Assembly: GCA_020831775.1 (NCBI GenBank)
Contig: JAFIFZ010000040.1
Span: forward strand, 1-64,000
Direction: 5' to 3'
From: Phycisphaerales bacterium
Lineage (GTDB): Bacteria > Planctomycetota > Phycisphaerae > Phycisphaerales > UBA1924
DNA length: 64,000 nt
Both the position numbers and the translations under genes were made by a program. Positions 53,961 to 62,596 of the stretch are shown piece by piece (positions within the stretch are counted from its first letter, which is position 1; each line of letters starts with the position of its first letter). Under the pieces are notes generated by a model that saw nothing but the letters and a program-made list of their open reading frames with translations, was not told the origin of the DNA and did not search any database.

Positions 53961-54971
53961 TCAGTTCTGGCCGTCCGACTGGCTCTTGCCCCCGCCGGCG
54001 ATGGAGTCGCGCATGCTGGTGTCGGCGACGACATTCTTCATGCGGTAGTAGTCCATGATGCCCATGTTGCCGCTGCGGAACGCCTCGGCCATGGCCTTGG
54101 GCACCTCGGCCTCGGCGAGCACGACGAGGGCCTTGTTCTTCTGGATCTCGGCCTTGAACTCCTGCTCCTGAGCGACGGCCATGGCGCGGCGCTTCTCGGC
54201 CTCGGCCTGGAAGCGGCGCTTGTCCGCCTCGGCCTGGTCGGCCTGGAGCTTGGCGCCGATGTTCTCGCCGACATCGATGTCGGCGATGTCGATCGAGAGG
54301 ATCTGGAACGCGGTGCCCGCGTCCAGCCCCTTGTCCATCACGACCTTGGAGATCTTGTCGGGGTTTTCCAGCACCGCCTTGTGCGAGGTCGCCGAGCCGA
54401 TGGTGGTGACGATGCCCTCACCGACGCGGGCGATGATCGTTTCCTCGGTGGCGCCGCCGACCAGCCTTTCAAGGTTGGTCCGCACCGTCACGCGGGCCTT
54501 GGCCTTGAGCTGGATGCCGTCTTGGGCGACCGCGTCGATCGTGCTGCGCGGGCCGCCCGGGCTCGGGCAGTCGATGACCTTCGGGTTCACGCTCGTCGTC
54601 ACGGCGTCGAGGATGTCGCGACCGGCCAGGTCGATCGAGGCCGCGGTGTCCCAGTCGAGGTCGATCCGGGCACGCTTGGCGGCGATCAGGGCCGAGACGA
54701 CATTGGGCACCCGCCCGCCGGCGAGGTAGTGCGTCTCCAGCGCGTTCTCGGAGATGTTCAGGCCAGCCTTCACCGCCCGGATCTTGCTGAGCACGATCGT
54801 GCGGAGGTCGACCTTCCTGAGGCGCATCCCGATCATCGACGCGAGGCTGACCCTCGCGTTGGACAGGAGCGCCTGAATCCAGAGGTTGACGAACTGGCCG
54901 ATCACCACAAACAGGACGACCAAGACCAGCAGAACGATGATAATCGCGACAATCAGTCCGCCTTGGGGCAT
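53961..54971 (-). CDS. floA: FloA, flotillin-like membrane-microdomain protein
   Basis: A 336-residue protein of the bacterial flotillin-like FloA family, which organises functional membrane microdomains. An N-terminal membrane helix (about 6-28) is followed by [20 protein letters not shown] (about 29-48) and [22 protein letters not shown] (cited in part). A PHB-type region (about 120-220) and an Ala/Glu-rich coiled coil (about 235-300) complete it. GGGAGAA lies 10 nt before the ATG. A TATACT at 55014-55019 may serve as its own promoter. It is the last gene of the NfeD-FloA group. Confidence 0.93.
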   Translation of the reverse strand: MPQGGLIVAIIIVLLVLVVLFVVIGQFVNLWIQALLSNARVSLASMIGMRLRKVDLRTIVLSKIRAVKAGLNISENALETHYLAGGRVPNVVSALIAAKRARIDLDWDTAASIDLAGRDILDAVTTSVNPKVIDCPSPGGPRSTIDAVAQDGIQLKAKARVTVRTNLERLVGGATEETIIARVGEGIVTTIGSATSHKAVLENPDKISKVVMDKGLDAGTAFQILSIDIADIDVGENIGAKLQADQAEADKRRFQAEAEKRRAMAVAQEQEFKAEIQKNKALVVLAEAEVPKAMAEAFRSGNMGIMDYYRMKNVVADTSMRDSIAGGGKSQSDGQN

Positions 54972-55013
54972 AGCAGCAATTCTCCCGTGGCTCGGTCGAG
55001 CCGTCGTGGTCCG

Positions 55014-55019
55014 AGTATA
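55014..55019 (-). promoter_or_regulatory. -10-like TATACT upstream of floA
   Basis: On the minus strand TATACT lies 42 nt before the floA ATG, with a Shine-Dalgarno site in between. It may give floA a transcript independent of the upstream nfeD genes. No clear -35. Confidence 0.5.
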
Positions 55020-55082
55020 CCCGCCGGCGTCCAGCCGGGGTCGGGCGGGGGCGAGCCGGGCCGGGCCCGGCGTAGGGAAATG

Positions 55083-55868
55083 TCAGGCCGTCGTCTCCCC
55101 GGCCGGGTGCAAGCCCGGTTCGGATTCCTCCATCCGGTTCACGCGTTCGAGGACGGCTTCGACAATGTCTCTTCCCGAAAGGTCGTACGCGGCGGCCCGG
55201 CGCCAATCCAGATTGATCTCCGCCCGTTTGGCTGTGATCAACGCTGAGACGACCTTCGCCACATCACCCCCGGCTCGGTCGTGTTCCTCCATCGCCTCCA
55301 TCGAGAGGCCGAGCCCGGCCTTGTGCGCCCGTACCGCGCTGAGCACGACCGTCCGGGTGTTCACACGGTGTCGGCGCATCCGAGCGAACGCCAGGGGGCT
55401 GATGCGGACCCCCGACAGGCGTGCCTGGATCCACAGATTCAGCGACTCCCCGGGGATCTGCGACCGCCGTCTGTCGGCCGAGTCTCCGGCGGGCGGCGCA
55501 GCAAACTTCGGGCTCTGCACGATGAGGGCGTCGCTCGCGGCGTCTTCGAACGAAAGCGGTCGCCCGGCACGCTTCGCTTCGACCATCGCCGAGATAACAA
55601 GGCCCGAGCTGCATCCCGTGAGCTCGATGGTTTCGAGCTGCGGCGTGGTCACATCCAGTCCCGCCGCCCGCGCCTGCGCGTAACTCTCCGCGACCGCGCG
55701 GATGTCGACCTTGCGGAGGCGCATGCCGATCAGCTCGCTCATCTTGATGGGGGCGTCGTTTCGTCTTGCCCGTGTCCAGACCAGAACGGTCGCCCCGGCC
55801 TGGATCCAGAGGACCGCCAACACCATGGCGAACACGATCACGGCCACGATGAGCGTTGGATTGTCCAT
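55083..55868 (-). CDS. Protein made of two FloA N-terminal regions in tandem
   Basis: A 261-residue protein. A membrane helix (about 5-28) is followed by repeat 1 (about 28-120: [20 protein letters not shown], then AGLDVTTPQLETIELTG) and repeat 2 (about 142-245: LNLWIQARLSGVRISPLAFA, AGLGLSMEAMEEHDRAGG, VVSALITAKRAEINLDWRRA). Both match the start of the neighbouring FloA ([32 protein letters not shown]-type segment). The PHB core and coiled coil of FloA are absent. It lies between floA and nfeD on the same strand. It probably arose by duplication of floA; a partner or regulator of FloA assembly is inferred. Confidence 0.8.
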   Translation of the reverse strand: MDNPTLIVAVIVFAMVLAVLWIQAGATVLVWTRARRNDAPIKMSELIGMRLRKVDIRAVAESYAQARAAGLDVTTPQLETIELTGCSSGLVISAMVEAKRAGRPLSFEDAASDALIVQSPKFAAPPAGDSADRRRSQIPGESLNLWIQARLSGVRISPLAFARMRRHRVNTRTVVLSAVRAHKAGLGLSMEAMEEHDRAGGDVAKVVSALITAKRAEINLDWRRAAAYDLSGRDIVEAVLERVNRMEESEPGLHPAGETTA

Positions 55869-55892
55869 GATGCCCCCCTCGCGGCCCCCGCC

Positions 55893-56408
55893 TCAGGCCG
55901 TCGTGTCGTCGGCAGGGCGGACGCGGATGTCCATGCCCTGGGTGTTGGTGACGCGGATCTTCGTGCCCGCGCTGATGACCCGGATCTCAGCGAAGGCGTC
56001 GTACCGCTTGCCGTTGACCTTGACCACGCCCATCGGGCGGAGGTCGGTCATCGCCTCACCGGTCTTGCCGACGAGGTTGTCCCGCTCGCGCCGGCGTTCC
56101 TCTTCCTGACGGCGCCGGGCCTCTTCCTCTTCGGGGCTGAGCCCGCCGATCACCGCCCGGCCGATCTTGGTTTGCGTCCAGAGTTGGATCCCGAAAAACC
56201 CGACCATCGGCCCGACGATGAGCACAAACAGCAGCCCCATCAGGCCCCAGGTCGTGTCGTGGATGAACAGGCAGATGACCGCCGCGGCGGCCGTCAGGAT
56301 CGCCGTCACCGCCAGGATGCCGCCGGTGGGGACGAAGATCTCCAGCACCACCAGCAGAACGGAGGCGGCCAGCAGCGCCAGCCCCCAGATCAACATCGTC
56401 TCTTCCAT
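55893..56408 (-). CDS. Short NfeD-type membrane protein
   Basis: A 171-residue protein with three to four membrane helices (about 5-80: LIWGLALLAASVLLVVLEIFVPTGG, cited in part), a charged Arg/Glu helix (about 90-108) and a C-terminal OB fold (about 110-165: GKTGEAMTDLRPMGVVKVNGKRYDAF, cited in part). NfeD proteins are regular partners of flotillins. The start overlaps the stop of the long NfeD gene by 1 nt. Confidence 0.9.
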   Translation of the reverse strand: MEETMLIWGLALLAASVLLVVLEIFVPTGGILAVTAILTAAAAVICLFIHDTTWGLMGLLFVLIVGPMVGFFGIQLWTQTKIGRAVIGGLSPEEEEARRRQEEERRRERDNLVGKTGEAMTDLRPMGVVKVNGKRYDAFAEIRVISAGTKIRVTNTQGMDIRVRPADDTTA

Positions 56409-58414
56409 CAGGCGTCGTCCGTTCGTTGCTCGGGTCGGTCCTGCGTGGGCCCGTCGGCGCCGGGCTCTTCATCCTCTTCCACCAGCGCGACCACGACATC
56501 GAACTCGCGCTTCTCGACCACCCTGACCCGGGCGCCCGCGGGAATGTACCCGGTCTCGGCCGCCGCGTCGATCGCACGCCCCCCGAAGTCGACCACGCCC
56601 ACCGGCCGGAGCGTGCTGGACGCGACGCCGATCGAGCCCAGCGCGGGCCCTGTAGGCCGGGCCGGCGCCATCGCCTCGAGCATGCCCTCGCCCTGATCGC
56701 CGGAACCGTCGGCGAGCACCAGCCCCCGCAGGAGGGGCAGTGTCTTGAAGTGGCGCGAGACCATCCACATCCCCACGCCCGCCGTCACGATCGCGAGCAC
56801 CATCGTCATGAAGCCGTAGAGCATGTCCTGCTGCTGCTGCTCGGTGTCGGGGAAGAGGCCGCTGTCGGGCACGAAAGTGAACAGGAGGCCGAAGAAGAGC
56901 AGGATGACGCCGGTGATCCCGGCGACCCCGACCCCGGGGAAGACGAAGATCTCCAGCAATATGAGCACGATCCCGCCCAGGATCGCGACGATCTCCCACC
57001 AGGTCGCCATGCCCATGAGCATCGGGGGGATCAGCAGCAGCCCGAGCGCCACCGCCGCGACCACCCCGGCAATCCCGCCCCCCGGGGTGACCATCTCGAT
57101 GAAGAGCGCCAGCAGGAAGACCACCAGCAGCAGCCCGCGCACGGGCATGCTGGTCATGAACTGCACCAGCCCCTCCGACCACAGCGGGTCCAGACGGCTG
57201 AGGTTCTCCGCCCCGAACCAGTCCTTGAGCTCTTCGTCGGTGCGGATCGGCCGGTTGGCCGGGTTGTTCGCCGAGAGGTTCAGGAAGTACATGTCGTCGG
57301 CCGCGAGCGTCAGCGGGACGCTCCCGTCGGTCACGAAGCCGACCATTTCCCACTTGTCGCGGTCGCCGGGGTCGATCCTCGGGCGACGGCTGGCGCCGAC
57401 GCTCATGCTCGCGAGGCTGTCGTCGACATCGGCCTGCAGGTTCTCAAGGACCGGCGACGCGGGCTGGAAGGCCCGGTCGGGGTCCAGTGTCTGGCGGGCG
57501 CCGGTCGTCGTGTCGGGGGAGGGGTAGGGCTGCATCGTCGGCGGCCCCTCGTCGCCCGGCCGGAGCGTCACCACCGGGTTGGTCCGGGGGGGCTCAGAGC
57601 CGAACAGGACGACGAACTCCTCCCGGTTCACCGCCATCTCGACGCCGGTTTCTTTGTTGCGGATCCACCAGAGCGGGGCGCCTGTCGTGAGCATCGCCTG
57701 CACGATGTACTCGTCGTAGATGTACCGCTCGCGGTTCTTGCGGCGGGCCGAATCGACCACCTCGACGAGCAGCCCCACGAGAAACTTCGCACGCTCCTGC
57801 TCGGGCAGGTTCATCAGCCCAAGCGGGCTTGCCATGATCGGAAGGGCGTCGCCCCAGGTCGCTTGGGGGTGCACCACGATCTCGCGGCAGGCCAGCGCGA
57901 TCACCGCGCCGCCGCTGAACGCCTTGGTGTTGATCCACGCGACACTATTGGGGATCGTCGAGGCCTTGATGGCAGAGCAGATGTCCAGCACGGCGCCGAT
58001 CTCGCCGCCGGGCGTGTCCAGCTCGACCACGAACGCGTCGGCGCCCTGGTTTTCCGCCATGCGCAGGCGCCGAATGAAGCTCTTGGCGGTGACCGAATCG
58101 ATCGGCTGGTCGCCCGTCCGCAGGGTGATCACCGCGACATTGCGGGCCTGGCGGAAGAGCGGGACCGCCGCTGGTTGGCCCGTCGCCTGTCTGGCGCCCG
58201 AACTCTGCGGCTGGGCAGGACCCGGGCCGGACTCCTGCCCCGAGGGCTGGCCGGAGTCTTGGGCGAACGCCCGATTGGTTTCGGGGATGGTTGTGAAAAC
58301 GAGCAACAGGGCGCACACCGCCGCCAGAGCACGACGCGTCGACGCGACGACACCCCTGGAGAGGGTGGTACGCCGACTTGCGGCAGCCGAGGACGGGACA
58401 TTCCGCCGTTGCAT
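56408..58414 (-). CDS. Long NfeD protein with ClpP-like serine protease domain
   Basis: A 668-residue protein. The signal sequence (about 28-50) is followed by a ClpP/SppA-like protease domain (about 90-300) with GADAFVVELDTPGGEIGAVLDI (cited in part) and the nucleophile context NTKAFSGGAVIALACREI. A spacer, about five membrane helices (about 440-570) and a C-terminal OB fold (about 600-655) complete it. Long NfeD proteases cleave stomatin-like partners in archaea, which fits the floA gene downstream. ATG 58414 is chosen: a -10-like TATAGT lies 7 nt upstream, and earlier frame codons overlap the Nudix gene. Confidence 0.9.
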   Translation of the reverse strand: MQRRNVPSSAAASRRTTLSRGVVASTRRALAAVCALLLVFTTIPETNRAFAQDSGQPSGQESGPGPAQPQSSGARQATGQPAAVPLFRQARNVAVITLRTGDQPIDSVTAKSFIRRLRMAENQGADAFVVELDTPGGEIGAVLDICSAIKASTIPNSVAWINTKAFSGGAVIALACREIVVHPQATWGDALPIMASPLGLMNLPEQERAKFLVGLLVEVVDSARRKNRERYIYDEYIVQAMLTTGAPLWWIRNKETGVEMAVNREEFVVLFGSEPPRTNPVVTLRPGDEGPPTMQPYPSPDTTTGARQTLDPDRAFQPASPVLENLQADVDDSLASMSVGASRRPRIDPGDRDKWEMVGFVTDGSVPLTLAADDMYFLNLSANNPANRPIRTDEELKDWFGAENLSRLDPLWSEGLVQFMTSMPVRGLLLVVFLLALFIEMVTPGGGIAGVVAAVALGLLLIPPMLMGMATWWEIVAILGGIVLILLEIFVFPGVGVAGITGVILLFFGLLFTFVPDSGLFPDTEQQQQDMLYGFMTMVLAIVTAGVGMWMVSRHFKTLPLLRGLVLADGSGDQGEGMLEAMAPARPTGPALGSIGVASSTLRPVGVVDFGGRAIDAAAETGYIPAGARVRVVEKREFDVVVALVEEDEEPGADGPTQDRPEQRTDDA

Positions 58415-58421
58415 CGATTCC

Positions 58422-58427
58422 ACTATA
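58422..58427 (-). promoter_or_regulatory. -10-like TATAGT of the nfeD-floA group
   Basis: On the minus strand TATAGT is followed by 7 nt and the ATG at 58414. It includes the last codons and stop (TAG) of the upstream Nudix gene, so the two genes are close but probably have separate starts. Confidence 0.5.
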
Positions 58428-58971
58428 GAGGTGTTCGGGCGACCGACGGTGTCGGAGGCAGTTCCTGGTGGACGGTCCATCTGACACCCCCCCCGGCGCA
58501 GTCGATGTGGATCGCGAAGAACCCGGGCCTCGCCCCGGGCCGCGGCGGCTCATGACGCCGGATCATGGGCCAGATGATCTCCCTGTCGGTATCTGGGAGT
58601 TCCAGCCCGTCGATTGCGTCGGGCTCGTGCCATTCGAGGGTCCCCTCGGGGATCTCCTTGGCCTCGACCTTCACCGTCCCGAGCACCCGGTAGTAGAACA
58701 GGAGCCAGTGGCCCTTGCCCTCGAAGGCGGTCTCGGAGATCAGCCCGCCCAGGTGCAGGCGGTCCAGCGGGATGTCGATCCCCGCCTCCTCCATGATCTC
58801 GCGCCGGGCGCACTGGGCGGGTGACTCGCCGGTGTGCATGTCCAGCTTGCCCCCGATGGGCGAGCAGAGGCCGAGGTTCGGGGATCTTTTGCGCCGGAGC
58901 AGGAGCACCCGCCCTTTTTCGTCGCGGAGGTCGCAGAGGCAGGCCAGCTTGTAAGGGAGCGCGGGGTCCAC
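58423..58971 (-). CDS. Nudix hydrolase
   Basis: A 182-residue Nudix protein. The Nudix box is near residues 30-55, with SPIGGKLDMHTGES leading to REIMEEAG. The loop between GGK and GE has two more residues than the standard box, while the catalytic REUxEE part is intact. The preceding strand RVLLLRRKRSPNLGLCSPIGG resembles MutT-like nucleotide-pool enzymes; the substrate is unknown. The GTG at 58971 is chosen because the fold begins there (DPALPYKLACL) and a TACGCT lies 6 nt upstream. It is divergent from murC. Confidence 0.85.
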   Translation of the reverse strand: MDPALPYKLACLCDLRDEKGRVLLLRRKRSPNLGLCSPIGGKLDMHTGESPAQCARREIMEEAGIDIPLDRLHLGGLISETAFEGKGHWLLFYYRVLGTVKVEAKEIPEGTLEWHEPDAIDGLELPDTDREIIWPMIRRHEPPRPGARPGFFAIHIDCAGGGVRWTVHQELPPTPSVARTPL

Positions 58972-58977
58972 GAAACC

Positions 58978-58983
58978 AGCGTA
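58978..58983 (-). promoter_or_regulatory. -10-like TACGCT of the Nudix gene
   Basis: On the minus strand TACGCT is followed by exactly 6 nt and the GTG at 58971. No ribosome site is seen. Confidence 0.4.
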
Positions 58984-59070
58984 GCGCCTCAGGACCCGGG
59001 CGGGGGGTGTTCGCCCGCCCCCGGAGGCGCCCGCGCGTGTCTGTTGACCGCTTGAGGGCCGGGCGTCCGA

Positions 59071-59076
59071 TACAGT
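59071..59076 (+). promoter_or_regulatory. -10-like TACAGT of the murC cluster
   Basis: TACAGT is followed by 7 nt and the ATG at 59084. TTGACC occurs at 59044-59049, but its 21-bp spacing is too long for a normal -35. Confidence 0.5.
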
Positions 59077-59083
59077 CAGGACT

Positions 59084-60682
59084 ATGGGAATGGATGCCCC
59101 TCTGCCGCTGAAGTCGCGCCCCGTCAGGGTCGCTCCGCCGATGCTCGATCGATCAGGAGAGCCCGCCGAAAACGCGGGCGTCCGTCTGATCGGTCGTGAT
59201 GTGTTCATGATCGGGATCGGGGGGTGCGGCATGTCCGGGCTCGCCCGGCTCGCCTCCCGGCTGGGGGCCAAAGTCGGCGGGTGCGACGGACAGTTCTCGC
59301 CCGTGACCGAGGCCCTGGGCAAGGACGGGATCGGCGTGGTCCCCGAGGCCGACGCCAAGTCGCTGCCGGAGGCGTGCGATCTGGTGATCGCCTCGGCCGC
59401 GGTCCGCGAGACCCACCCGCTGGTGACCGAGGCGAAGGCGAGGGACATCCCGGTGCTGCGCTACGCCGAGGCGCTGGGCGAGCTGATGCGCCGCTCGACG
59501 GGCGTCGCGATCGCGGGCACCCACGGCAAGAGCACCACGACCGCCATGCTCGGCGCGACCCTGGTCGACCTCGGCCTCGATCCCTCAGTGATCGTCGGGG
59601 CGAGCTGCTCGCAGTTGGCCGGGGGCTCGATCGGCTCGCCGGTCTTCGCTTCGCCCAGCGGGCACCGCGTCGGGGCCCAACTGGTCCCCGCGGGGTCGTA
59701 CTCGGGCAGGCCGGGCCTGCTGCTGGCCGAGGCGTGCGAGTTCAACCGCTCGTTCCACAACCTCGCGCCGACGATCGCTTCGATCGCCTCGGTCGAGGAA
59801 GACCACCTGGATATCTACGGCTCGATCGACGAGATCATCACCGCGTTCAACGCCTTCGCCCGCCTGCTGCCCCCGGCCGACGAGGGGGGCTACCTGCTGA
59901 TCGCCCACCAGGGCGCCCATCGCGAGAAGGTGACCGCCGGCGTGAAGGCCAAGGTCGAGACGATCGGCTTTGCGCCGGGCGCCGACTGGACGGTCGATTT
60001 CGACGCGTCCGAGCAGATGGTCTCGCTCTCACGCAAGGGCGAGCTGCTGGCGAGGTGGAAGTCGCGGATGCCGGGCGATCACAACGCGATGAACGCCGCG
60101 ACGGCGCTGGCCCTGGCGATCCACCTCGGGGGCGACGCCGAGACGGGTGCGCGATCGCTGGCGCAGTTCCGCGGGATCGACCGGCGCTGCCAGTGGCTCG
60201 GCGACCGGCGGGTCTCTGGTGGCGGCGCCGTCCGCGTGTACGACGACTACGGACACCATCCGACGGAGATCGACGCGACGCTGCGGGCGCTGCGCGGCAG
60301 CGAGAAGCCGCAGGAGCGGGGGGGGCGGCTGATCTGCGTCTTCCAGCCCCACCAGCACTCCCGGACGCGGTTCCTGCTCGATGAGTTCGCCAGCGCGTTT
60401 TCGCAGGCGGACATCGTGATCGTGCCGCACATCTACTTCGTGCGTGACACCGAGGCGGAGAAACACCTCGTGACGGCGGGGGATCTGGTCGACCGCCTGC
60501 GCGACCGGGGCGTGCGCGCGATGCACCTCTATCCGTTCGGCGCGATCGTCGAGCAGTTGGAGAATCTCTGCCGCGAGAACGATCTGCTTGTCGTCATGGG
60601 CGCGGGCCCGGTGTGGCAGGTCGCGCGCGACTACCTGGCGACCGGTCCGGCGCCCGTCCACGCGCCTGGGAGCAAGGCGTGA
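59084..60682 (+). CDS. murC: UDP-N-acetylmuramate--L-alanine ligase
   Basis: A 532-residue Mur ligase that adds L-Ala to UDP-MurNAc in the cytoplasm. The UDP-binding start is MIGIGGCGMSGLARL (about residues 42-56), the ATP loop GTHGKSTTT (about 145-153), then EACEFNRSFHNL, the DDYGHHPTEI segment and QPHQHSRT. A 37-residue extension precedes the normal start; an internal ATG at 59207 (MIGIGG) would give a typical length but loses part of the strand. Overlap with murB is 4 nt (GTGA). Confidence 0.95.
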   Translation: MGMDAPLPLKSRPVRVAPPMLDRSGEPAENAGVRLIGRDVFMIGIGGCGMSGLARLASRLGAKVGGCDGQFSPVTEALGKDGIGVVPEADAKSLPEACDLVIASAAVRETHPLVTEAKARDIPVLRYAEALGELMRRSTGVAIAGTHGKSTTTAMLGATLVDLGLDPSVIVGASCSQLAGGSIGSPVFASPSGHRVGAQLVPAGSYSGRPGLLLAEACEFNRSFHNLAPTIASIASVEEDHLDIYGSIDEIITAFNAFARLLPPADEGGYLLIAHQGAHREKVTAGVKAKVETIGFAPGADWTVDFDASEQMVSLSRKGELLARWKSRMPGDHNAMNAATALALAIHLGGDAETGARSLAQFRGIDRRCQWLGDRRVSGGGAVRVYDDYGHHPTEIDATLRALRGSEKPQERGGRLICVFQPHQHSRTRFLLDEFASAFSQADIVIVPHIYFVRDTEAEKHLVTAGDLVDRLRDRGVRAMHLYPFGAIVEQLENLCRENDLLVVMGAGPVWQVARDYLATGPAPVHAPGSKA

Positions 60683-61599
60683 GCAGCGCTCAAGACATCG
60701 CCATCCCCGGGCTGCGCGAGCGGGCCCCGATCCCGACCTGGTTCAACATCGGGGGCGGGGCCGACCGCACCGCGCGCCCGCGCACCGAGCAGGAGCTGCG
60801 CGTCTGCCTGAGCGTCGATCCGGAGCTCGTCGTGCTCGGGGGCGGGGCGAACCTGCTCGTCGACGACGACGGCACCGACCGCCTGGTCGTCGTGCTGGAT
60901 TCGGGCGTGTTCGTCGAGAAGGAGATCGACGAGGAATCGGGGCGTGTCGTCGCCGGGGCTGGCTGCGACTTTCCGAAGTTACTCATCGAGAGCGTCCGCG
61001 CCGGGCTGAGCGGGCTCGAAGGCCTCGGGGGCATCCCGGGCACGGTGGGGGGGCTCGTGCGGATGAACGCGGGCGGGAAGTTCGGCTCGATCGCCGACGC
61101 TTTGGTGCGTGTCAACGCGATGAACCGCGACGGCGACCGCGTCGTGCTGGAGCGGGCGGAAATCCCCTTCGGCTACCGCAAGTCCGGCCTGGAAGAGTTC
61201 GTCATCGTTTCGGCGGAGTTCGCGCTCGTGCCCTGCGAATCCGCACAGGCCCGCGATCGTCTGAAGGAAGTGATGCGATACAAGTCGCAGAGCCAGCCCA
61301 TGGGGGCCGACTCGGCGGGTTGTTGCTTCAAGAACCCGACGCTGGCCTCGGATGTCTACGACATCGGGCGGGCGGGCGAGACCGTCCCCGCGGGTTTGCT
61401 GATCGACCGCGCCGGGTGCAAGGGTCAGGCGGTCGGCGGAGCAACAGTCAGCGACCGGCACGCGAACTTCATCGTGACCTCGCCCGGCGCGACCGCGGGC
61501 GATGTGATCGCGCTGATGGACCGGGTCGCCGAAGCCGTGCGTGAACGGTTCGGCGTCGAGCTTGAGCGAGAGGTTGTGGTCTGGTCGCGCCGGGCCTGA
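60679..61599 (+). CDS. murB: UDP-N-acetylenolpyruvoylglucosamine reductase
   Basis: A 306-residue flavoenzyme that reduces UDP-GlcNAc-enolpyruvate to UDP-MurNAc. FAD-binding marks are TWFNIGGGADRTARP, VVLGGGANLLV and GLEGLGGIPGTVGG. The active-site stretch SAGCCFKNP has Cys at the position of the E. coli proton-donor Ser, a common variant. AVGGATVSDRHANFIV closes the domain. The GTG at 60679 overlaps the murC stop. Confidence 0.95.
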   Translation: MSSAQDIAIPGLRERAPIPTWFNIGGGADRTARPRTEQELRVCLSVDPELVVLGGGANLLVDDDGTDRLVVVLDSGVFVEKEIDEESGRVVAGAGCDFPKLLIESVRAGLSGLEGLGGIPGTVGGLVRMNAGGKFGSIADALVRVNAMNRDGDRVVLERAEIPFGYRKSGLEEFVIVSAEFALVPCESAQARDRLKEVMRYKSQSQPMGADSAGCCFKNPTLASDVYDIGRAGETVPAGLLIDRAGCKGQAVGGATVSDRHANFIVTSPGATAGDVIALMDRVAEAVRERFGVELEREVVVWSRRA

Positions 61600-61631
61600 G
61601 CCGCCCGGTCTTTGCCAGGAGCTTTGATCCC

Positions 61632-62546
61632 ATGTTCTCCGTCCTTGTGCTTGGTGGCGGCCCCGACAGGGAGCGGCCCGTTTCGCTGCGATCCGCTGCG
61701 GGCGTAGCCGACGCGCTGCGCGAGGCCGGTTACGAGGTCAACGCCCAGACGGTCGACAAGCCGTCGCTCGACGAACTCAAAGCGATGGAGGGCGATGTCG
61801 TCTTCCCCGTGCTGCACGGGCCCTGGGGCGAGGGCGGGCCGCTGCAACTGTTGCTCGAAGAGCTCGGGCGTCCGTTTGTGGGCAGTGGCGCAGACGCGTC
61901 GGCGATCGCGATGGACAAGCTCGCGACCTCGAAGCTCGCCTCCGCGGCCCCGAGCGTGCGCATCAGCCAGAAGGCGATGGTGGACCCCTCGCGCGACGAG
62001 CCTCCCGGCGATCTGCCTCTGGTCATCAAGCCGGTGCGCGACGGCTCTAGCTTCGGCGTGTACATCTGCACCGACGAGGCGTCGTGGAAAAGCGCGATCG
62101 AGAAGGTGCGCCGGGACGCGGCGAAGGACCCGTCGCGGCGGTACTTCGCCGAGCCCTACGTCAAGGGGCGCGAGCTGACGGTCTCGGTGCTCGACGGGCG
62201 GGCGCTCCCGGTGATCGAGATCGTCCCCGCCTCGGGCGTCTACGACTACCAGGCCAAGTACGAGCGGAACGACACGAGGTACCTCGTCGACCCCGACCTG
62301 CCCGGCGATCTGACGCGCACGGTGCAGAACCACGCGCTCTTGACGGCCGACGCGATCGGCGTGCGCGACCTCTGCCGCGTGGATTTCATCATGGACGAAC
62401 GCTCTGCGCCCTGGATGCTCGAGGTGAACACGATGCCGGGGTTCACGCCCAGCTCGCTGTTTCCGAAGGCCGCCAAGGCCGCGGGGCTCTCCATGGAGAA
62501 GCTCTGCTCCAAACTCGTGGAGCTGGCGGCGGCCCGCGGCGCGTGA
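61632..62546 (+). CDS. ddl: D-alanine--D-alanine ligase
   Basis: A 304-residue ATP-grasp ligase that makes the D-Ala-D-Ala dipeptide. Visible are LGGGPDRERPVSLRSA (substrate loop), HGPWGEGG, the ATP-grasp VIKPVRDGSSFGVYI, VKGRELTVSVLDG, CRVDFIMDE and MLEVNTMPGFTPSSLFPK with the metal ligands. The length is the family norm. CAGGAGC lies 11 nt upstream. The gene order murC-murB-ddl matches the division and cell-wall cluster. Confidence 0.95.
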   Translation: MFSVLVLGGGPDRERPVSLRSAAGVADALREAGYEVNAQTVDKPSLDELKAMEGDVVFPVLHGPWGEGGPLQLLLEELGRPFVGSGADASAIAMDKLATSKLASAAPSVRISQKAMVDPSRDEPPGDLPLVIKPVRDGSSFGVYICTDEASWKSAIEKVRRDAAKDPSRRYFAEPYVKGRELTVSVLDGRALPVIEIVPASGVYDYQAKYERNDTRYLVDPDLPGDLTRTVQNHALLTADAIGVRDLCRVDFIMDERSAPWMLEVNTMPGFTPSSLFPKAAKAAGLSMEKLCSKLVELAAARGA

Positions 62547-62596
62547 GCGACGAGAGAGATCAACAAACTTTGAATCGCTGAGCGGTTGGGAGTGAC

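Noticed and set aside
59044-59049. TTGACC as the -35 of murC
   Set aside because: A 21-bp spacer to TACAGT is too long; kept only as a note.
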